Assembly (NCBI GenBank): GCA_963556495.2 | Contig: OY747705.1 | Coordinates: 40,601,798 to 40,665,797 of the forward strand | DNA from: Valencia hispanica | Lineage: Eukaryota; Chordata; Actinopteri; Cyprinodontiformes; Valenciidae | Direction: 5' to 3' | Length of the DNA stretch: 64,000 nt | Shown here: positions 55,891 through 64,000 of the stretch, piece after piece | Numbering within the stretch: position 1 is the stretch's first letter | How the letters are laid out: each line of letters begins with the position of its first letter | Made by a program: the position numbers and the translations under genes | Notes under the pieces: model-generated | Told to the model about the DNA's origin: nothing | The model's database searches: none | What the model saw: the letters and a program-made list of their open reading frames with translations, nothing else

Positions 55891-56498
55891 TGTGCCATCA
55901 GGTACTGAATTTGAATTAGTTCTGTTTGTATCACTCGGATGGAATCTGAAATGCTCAAATTGAATAAATGCTTTTGAAAACTGAATATGAATTAGCCTAA
56001 TTTGAAATCCAATTTTTAGTTTGGAAATTATTGTTACTAAATTGAAATTGAATGTTATGTTTTGAAAATGAATTTATTTGCTTTAAAACTCTATTTTATC
56101 CTATTGCAAATTCAGCTCTCAAAATTTCAGTTTCAGTTCTACAATTCAATTTCAATTTTTAAGTTCAGTTTTTTTTGGTGCCAGACATCCGGCTCTTTAA
56201 AAGAGCTACAGAGTAATCGAGCGCAGAATAATACAAATACGTTCTTCCAGCGGACCCCTGTGGACTTCGAGCACCATGAGCTGAAGCAGGGCACATAATA
56301 CACGATAAAAGGTCTTTTGTCATGTCTAATGACCCGCGGATTAGTTCTCAGGTTGGTAATAAATGTATTACAATGATAAGAAAAAGTGTCATGTGGACAA
56401 ATAATAGCTAGCAGTAACTGTTATGCTATTCGTAGCTTCTAGCTAAAAACTAAGATAAGTTTCCATAGATTGCCCTGGGTTCAGCTTTGACAGACACA
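55891..56498. other. AT-rich spacer
   Basis: About 55910-56170 is a run of imperfect aattgaaatt / aatttcaatt phrases. No element ends were recognised. Confidence 0.35.
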
Positions 56499-56500
56499 TA

Positions 56501-58114
56501 CACTACCGTTCAAAAGTTTGGGGTCACATTGAAATGTCCTTATTTTTGAAGGAAAAGCACTGTACTTTTCAATGAAGATAACTTTAAACTAGTCTTAACT
56601 TTAAAGAAATACACTCTATACATTGCTAATGTGGTAAATGACTATTCTAGCTGCAAATGTCTGGTTTTTGGTGCAATATCTACATAGGTGTATAGAGGCC
56701 CATTTCCAGCAACTATCACTCCAGTGTTCTAATGGTACAATGTGTTTGCTCATTGGCTCAGAAGGCTAATTGATGATTAGAAAACCCTTGTGCAATCATG
56801 TTCACACATCTGAAAACAGTTTAGCTCGGTACAGAAGCTACAAAACTGACCTTTGAGCAGATTGAGTTTCTGGAGCATCACATTTGTGGGGTCAATTAAA
56901 CGCTCAAAATGGCCAGAAAAAGAGAACTTTCATCTGAAACTCGACAGTCTATTCTTGTTCTTAGAAATAAAGGCTATTCCATGTGAGAAATTGCTAAGAA
57001 ATTGAAGATTTCCTACAATGGTGTGTACTACTCCCTTCAGAGGACAGCACAAACAGGCTCTAACCAGAGTAGAAAAAGAAGTGGGAGGCCGCGTTGCACA
57101 ACTGAGCAAGAAGATAAGTACATTAGAGTCTCTAGTTTGAGAAACAGACACCTCACAGGTCCCCAACTGGCATCTTCATTAAATAGTACCCGCAAAACAC
57201 CAGTGTCAACATCTACAGTGAAGAGGCGGCCGCGGGATTCTGGGCTTCAGGGCAGAGTGGCAAAGAAAAAGCCATATCTGAGACTGGCCAATAAAAGAAA
57301 AAGATTAAGATGGGCAAAAGAACACAGACATTGGACAGAGGAAGACTGGAAAAAAGTGTTGTGGACGGATGAATCCAAGTTTGAGGTGTTTGGATCACAA
57401 AGAAGAACGTTTGTGAGACGCAGAACAACTGAAAAGATGCTGGAAGAATGCCTGACGCCATCTGTTAAGCATGGTGGAGGTAATGTGATGGTCTGGGGTT
57501 GCTTTGGTGCTGGTAAGGTGGGAGATTTGTACAGGGTAAAAGGGATTCTGAATAAGGAAGGCTATCACTCCATTTTGCAACGCCATGCCATACCCAGTGG
57601 ACAGCTCTTGATTGGAGCCAATTTCATCCTACAACAGGACAATGACCCAAAACACACCTCCAAATTGTGCAAGAACTATTTAGAGAAGAAGCAGGCAGCT
57701 GGTATTCTATCGGTAATGGAGTGGCCAGCGCAGTCACCAGATTTGAACCCCATTGAGCTGTTGTGGGAGCAGCTTGACCGTATGGTACGCAAGAAGTGCC
57801 CATCCAACCAATCCAAATTGTGGGAGCTGCTTCTAGAAGCGTGGGGTGCAATTTCTCCAGATTACCTCAACAAATTAACAGCTAGAATGCCAAAGGTCTG
57901 CAATGCTGTAATTGCTGCAAATGGAGGATTCTTTGACGAAAGCAAAGTTTGATGTAAAAAAAATCTTATTTCAAATACAAATCATTATTTCTAACCTTGT
58001 CAATGTCTTGACTCTATTTTCTATTCATTTCACAACGTATGGTGGTGAATAAGTGTGACTTTTCATGGAAAACACAAAATTGTTTGGGTGACCCCAAACT
58101 TTTAAACGGTAGTG
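56501..58114 (+). mobile_element. Tc1-related transposon, DD38E type, 1,614 bp
   Basis: Terminal inverted repeats cactaccgttcaaaagtttg plus gggtcac, 27 bp with one mismatch (t at base 11 in the right copy). TA dinucleotides lie on both sides (56499-56500 and 58115-58116). It encodes one transposase frame of 347 codons with a single premature stop. Spacing between the second Asp and the Glu is 38 residues, matching the DD38E (Intruder) sibling group of Tc1 rather than DD34E. Near-intact ORF and TIRs indicate recent activity. Confidence 0.9.
56909..57952 (+). pseudogene. DD38E Tc1-type transposase with one nonsense codon
   Basis: The start at 56909 (MARKRELSSETRQSILVLRN) is followed by TGA at 56984-56986 (codon 26), where the family usually has Arg, so a CGA to TGA CpG transition is likely. 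After it come the paired-like HTH (KISYNGVYYSLQRT), the GRPR-type AT-hook (RSGRPRCTTEQ) and a second HTH. The catalytic core has VLWTDESKFEVFG (D1), NVMVWGCFGAGKVG, FILQQDNDPKHTS (D2) and SPDLNPIELLW (E). D2 and E are separated by 38 residues. The enzyme would cut and rejoin the element ends in the nucleus. An internal ATG at 57002 could give a product lacking the first part of the DNA-binding domain. Confidence 0.9.
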
Positions 58115-58316
58115 TATGACCAGATATTTTTATTCAAGTAAAAGTAAAGAGCAGTTCTCCAAGAAATTACCCAAGTAAGAGTAAAAAAAGGACCTGTTAA
58201 AAATTCTTTGATACAGAGTAACGGATCACAACACCTGATTTAGTGTTTAAAAATTATAATCAGACAAAAATACAAGTTTTGGTGCAAAGTTTGGTATTAT
58301 AAAGACTAGAAGGCAA

Positions 58317-58317
58317 T

Positions 58318-58350
<33 letters not shown>

Positions 58351-58351
58351 A
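58317..58351. repeat. (AC)n/(AT)n microsatellite
   Basis: About 13 AC units followed by about five AT units. Confidence 0.9.
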
Positions 58352-58359
58352 TTATACTT

Positions 58360-58590
58360 CGGCTTCCTCCCACAGTCCAAAAACATGTGGTATGACTGTG
58401 TGCACTTTGTGCATGAATGCTTGTTTGTCCTGTGTGTCTCTGTGTTGCCCTGCAATGGACTGGCAACCAGTCCAGGGTGTACCCCGCCTCTCGCCCCGTG
58501 ACTGCTGGAGATAGGCACCAGCCCCCCTCGCAAACCTGCATAGGATGGACGGATACAGATAATCAATATGGATGGATATATATATTCTTC
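58360..58590 (+). repeat. Fish retroposon fragment (SINE/LINE-type tail)
   Basis: Contains ctgcaatggactggcaacca, gtccagggtgtaccccgcct, gataggcaccagccccc and a gatggacggatacagataat end followed by atggatggata. This is a very common fish repeat. The short minus-strand insert at 39848-39943 is the same family. Confidence 0.7.
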
Positions 58591-58739
58591 ATTGTAGAAT
58601 ATGGTATGGCACTACTGGTCTTTATTCATTAGTAAACGGGCAGAAAGGTAGTCAAAAATCAAAGAGAATGACATGCCGTGAATCCTAAGGTAAAAAAAAC
58701 CCAAGATAGCTGCATGGCTAGGATAGCTCTGCAAGGATA

Positions 58740-59040
58740 ACTCGGCCTTGCCTCCTCTGGACGCCCTGGGTCAGTGGCTTGGCTGCTGCTGTTGTGGCTG
58801 TCTTTATGGCACTTCTTTACCTGGCTCATCTCTACTCAGTCCATTCTCCTTTTTACTGTTGCTTTCAAGTGTGTGCGTGCATGAGGGTTGGGGAGAGGGG
58901 GGGTATAACTGTGATAATGCTTTACGTCTGTGGGGGAGGGATGGGAATGTGGTTTATGTGGGGTCATTTAATTCTGTAAAGCACTTTGAACTGCAATTTC
59001 TGCATGAAAAGCGCTTTATAAAAAAAGTTTGATTTGATGT
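58740..59040 (+). repeat. LINE 3' UTR tail
   Basis: Ends with taaagcactttgaactgcaa, tttctgcatgaaaagcgctt, tataaa and gatttgat repeats, the tail of an L2- or CR1-like LINE. The upstream frame at 58748-59032 is not recognised as protein. Confidence 0.55.
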
Positions 59041-60025
59041 AGGACTGTATTCTTCTCAAATTGTGCACATAATCCACCTCTGAGCCACTTTACTCAATAT
59101 CACTCATTGCTTTACTCTGTATTACTGTTGCTGAATACTAACTTGATCATGTTTGTGTATTTACGAGTACTTTAACTTACTTAAACATTATAACTTCTTT
59201 TGACCAGGACATTTTGGTTAATATATAAAGCAGTGTTGGGAACTTACCTCGGACAGCAATACATTTAGCATGTACTTGATCCTGTCTGAAGACACTATGC
59301 TCATGACTTAAGATGATTTATTTTTTAAGCTGTCCAGCATGTCTGACAGGTAAGTCATGATCTGGTTTGTCATCATCAAAGATGCTTGGAACCCACTTTC
59401 CTTTGAAATTGAAATGTGGCATCTCATCACCTGATAGAATGGCCTGTTAAACACAAATGGAGAAAGGCTGTGTCTCTATGGCTGTGAAAAGCTATGTCTC
59501 ATTTTTTTTATAAGAATGCAATTTAACACTTCGATGTTCTTTTTGATATGTTACAAATGATTTTACACATCTTGGTAATTCTGTTTCATAGAAAGCAAGT
59601 GTCAATAAATGTATTCTTTTGAATTATTTCTAAAGAGATAAAAAAAAATGAAAATAAAACTAAAGTGAACCAAAACAGTAACTTTACTGTGGTTTCTTTG
59701 TATTGATTATCTTTGGACTGTGAACAGTTATTATATACTGTCCAAATTAATTCAAAGGATTAGGTGGTAAAACAATCCTAAATGAAGCTTTACCATAAGG
59801 CTTTCCTCAACATCTTTTTGCTCAATTATGAATTTGACAAGTTCTTCATTGCTTTCCTGTCTTGCTTCAATAACTTTAGCTGCTTTGTCCCAAAACAAAA
59901 TGTTATTTTCACATTAGTAATTATTATGTTATGTGATTGAATGTTACTTAAGTTTAGCCAGCTCTGCAGAAGTGAGATGATTGTCTTCTTATATATTATT
60001 ATATATCTTGGTAATTGATATTGCA
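59041..60025. other. Non-genic spacer with splice-like signals
   Basis: On the minus strand, ccatttgtgtttaacag (to 59441) precedes an open frame of 41 codons with protein-like content (GDEMPHFNFKGKWVPSIFDD) ending in TAA. A gaggtaagt donor-like site lies at about 59250. The open frame stops before that donor, so no clean exon results. Confidence 0.25.
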
Positions 60026-60829
60026 TTGTCTGACCATTTCTGTATTTTCTTTAAAAGTACCATCTCTGCTAAATTATCCAGCCTCAGTAAGACCACCTTA
60101 AAAAAGCGTTTTCTAGGGGATCTCAGTTGACACTTTTAAACGTATTTACCCTCCCACCGCATCCTCCTCATCTCCCAACTGGAACTCAGTAAACAAGCTG
60201 GTAGATAATTTCCTTGTGAAAATCTCAGCCATCACTGATTCAATTGCTCCAACTAAAGTGAAAGTAGTCTCAGGTAGAAAGAAGTCTCCATGGACTAATG
60301 GTCCACTGGTATGTAGTGAAAAAAGGGAATGTCGACGGGCCGAGAGAAAAGGGCAGAAAACTCGACTCCAGGTTCACTGTGAGATCTACAAAGACAGACT
60401 AAACAGATATCATTCAACTCTAAAAGATGCAAGGGAATGTTCTTTTCTGAATTAATTAACAGAAATATTAATAACGCACTGACATTATTTGGAACAGTGG
60501 AAAGACTAACTAATCCTTTAGTGACAGTAGCCCCTGAACTAAATTCTACCAGGGCCCACAATTAATTTGCCAGCTTTTTCACTGAAATGATTATAACAAT
60601 TAGAGGTTCAATCTGTACCTCAATAAAGAACCCACTACCAATGCCATCCGTAATCAACACCAATGTGGAGAAAATGTCTGAATTCCACGAATTAAACCAA
60701 AAAAGCCTTGAAAAAATCATTATCTTATTAAGCTCCTCCTCTTGCAGCCTTGATATCATACCCACAGCTTTTCTAAAGAAAGTTCTTCCTGTCATTGGGT
60801 CTGATCTTGTTCAAATTGTTAACTCATCC

Positions 60830-63198
<2,369 letters not shown>

Positions 63199-63203
63199 CA
63201 TCC

Positions 63204-63750
63204 CTGCTATCAGGTGTCTTCCCCCAGGCTATGAAGACAGCAGTTATTAAACCACTACTAAAGAAGAAGGATCTGGACAACACGTTAATGCAGAACTACA
63301 GGCCGATCTCAAATCTTCCATTCATCAGTAAGACCATTGAAAAAGCTGTTTCAGCAGTTAAATAACCTCCTAACAATGACAAACCGTTTTGATGTTTTTC
63401 AGTCTGGTTTCCGTGCTCACCACAGCACCGAGACTGCCCTCGTCAAAGTATTTAATGACATCCGCATAAATACAGACTGTGGTTGAACCACAGTGCTGGT
63501 TCTGTTGGACCTGATCCCGAAATACTATTAGAATGACTAGAGAGCTGGGTTGGACTCTCTGGCACAGGCTGGTTTGTGTCTTACCTAAAGAATAGAAACT
63601 TTTTTGTTTCAATAGGAAACTTTTCATCAGAACGAACAGAAATCACATGTGGGGTGCCCCAGGGCTCCATCTTAGGGCCTCTCCTATTTAATATCTACAT
63701 GCTCCCACTAGGCCAGATTATAGCAACCAATAACATTAGCTACCATAACT
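63204..63750 (+). pseudogene. L2-like RT domain, motif A deleted
   Basis: LLSGVFPQAMKTAVIKPLLK is followed by MQNYRPISNLPFISKTIEKA (stop at 63363), FDVFQSGFRAHHSTETAL, then a deletion that removes the AFDTVDHEIL block. After that come LKNRNFFVSIGNFSSERTEI and GVPQGSILGPLLFNIYMLPL. The sequence leaves the L2 family just before the YADD motif. Confidence 0.7.
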
Positions 63751-63861
63751 ACAGGGTGTAATTTTTCTTTAGCCATTTCCCGAATCGGAAACTAGAAAGG
63801 GAAACCAACTTCAGCCTCGTCAAGAAGCTACATAGATACAACAAATCTCCTACTGTGGGGC

Positions 63862-63882
63862 ATTTATATTATATATATATAT

Positions 63883-63953
<71 letters not shown>

Positions 63954-63972
63954 CATACACACATATACACAC
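63862..63972. repeat. (AT)n/(AC)n microsatellite
   Basis: A long AT dinucleotide tract (63893-63945) with AC tracts on both sides. Confidence 0.9.
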
Positions 63973-63973
63973 A

Positions 63974-64000
63974 CTGGCCACTTTATTAGGCACACCTGTC
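63974..64000 (+). mobile_element. Terminus of a Tc1-like element, cut by window end
   Basis: The sequence actggccactttattaggca plus cacctgtc is the tip of the same fish Tc1-like family as the relic at 1016-2515. The rest lies beyond the window. Confidence 0.6.

Noticed and set aside
58748..59032. 94-codon frame as a secreted protein
   Set aside because: Its 3' third is a LINE tail, and the rest shows no domain.

Overview
This window looks like teleost fish nuclear DNA. It has AT-rich, non-genic sequence packed with the repeat families typical of ray-finned fish: L2, Rex1/Babar-type, RTE-type and L1-type LINEs, several Tc1/mariner transposons, hAT-type terminal-inverted-repeat elements, a tRNA-derived SINE, and Ty3/Gypsy elements of the sushi type. 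No complete host protein-coding gene, rRNA or tRNA gene can be supported. Two places carry weak hints of host exons (23.1-23.5 kb, plus strand; 52.3-52.5 kb, minus strand). All family names come from motif and sequence recognition by eye; no database was searched.

Layout. 1-2.5 kb: minus-strand L2-like reverse transcriptase fragment, then a broken Tc1-like copy. 3.25-5.77 kb: minus-strand LINE whose body is L2-like but whose 3' end is Rex1-like. 6.25-6.73 kb: hAT-type MITE with 8-bp target duplication. 9.1-10.7 kb: TIR element with a LINE tail inside. 12.4-12.7 kb: pogo/Tigger-like relic. 14.6-17.9 kb: two copies of an unclassified repeat in inverted orientation with a 1,055-bp hAT-type element between them. 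18.5-21.9 kb: nearly full-length Rex1-like LINE with one in-frame stop and a nested 216-bp insertion. 25.75-26.70 kb: hAT element with BED-finger transposase remains. 27.0-28.4 kb: Tc1-like element. 29.7-30.4 kb: another TIR element. 31.3-31.7 kb: SINE.

33.4-39.2 kb: solo LTR, an unclassified block, an L1 ORF1 fragment and a compact LTR element. 39.7-46.3 kb: an old LINE carrying four later insertions, including a 2.8-kb RTE-type LINE with a 10-bp target duplication. 46.5-48.7 kb: Gypsy element with gag and protease remains only. 49.8-51.8 kb: Tc1 relic and L2 3' end with a nested MITE. 54.5-54.7 kb: 18-bp minisatellite. 55.0-55.9 kb: Tc1 relic plus Rex1 tail. 56.5-58.1 kb: very well-preserved Tc1-related transposon with DD38E spacing. 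60.0-63.75 kb: L2-like LINE split by a young LTR element. The window ends in an AT/AC microsatellite and the terminus of a Tc1-like element.

The most interesting system is a set of LTR elements. Elements at 38.0-39.2 kb and 60.8-63.2 kb both have LTRs, exact 5-bp target duplications and a single proline-rich repeat ORF that starts at the 5' LTR edge and runs into the 3' LTR, with no gag or pol. In these two and in the 46.5-kb Gypsy element, the bases just inside the 5' LTR are complementary to a segment of the LTR lying about 30 bp downstream of a TATA-like motif. This is the arrangement expected for self-primed reverse transcription of the Tf1/sushi type. The two compact elements are therefore probably non-autonomous parasites of sushi-type Gypsy elements.
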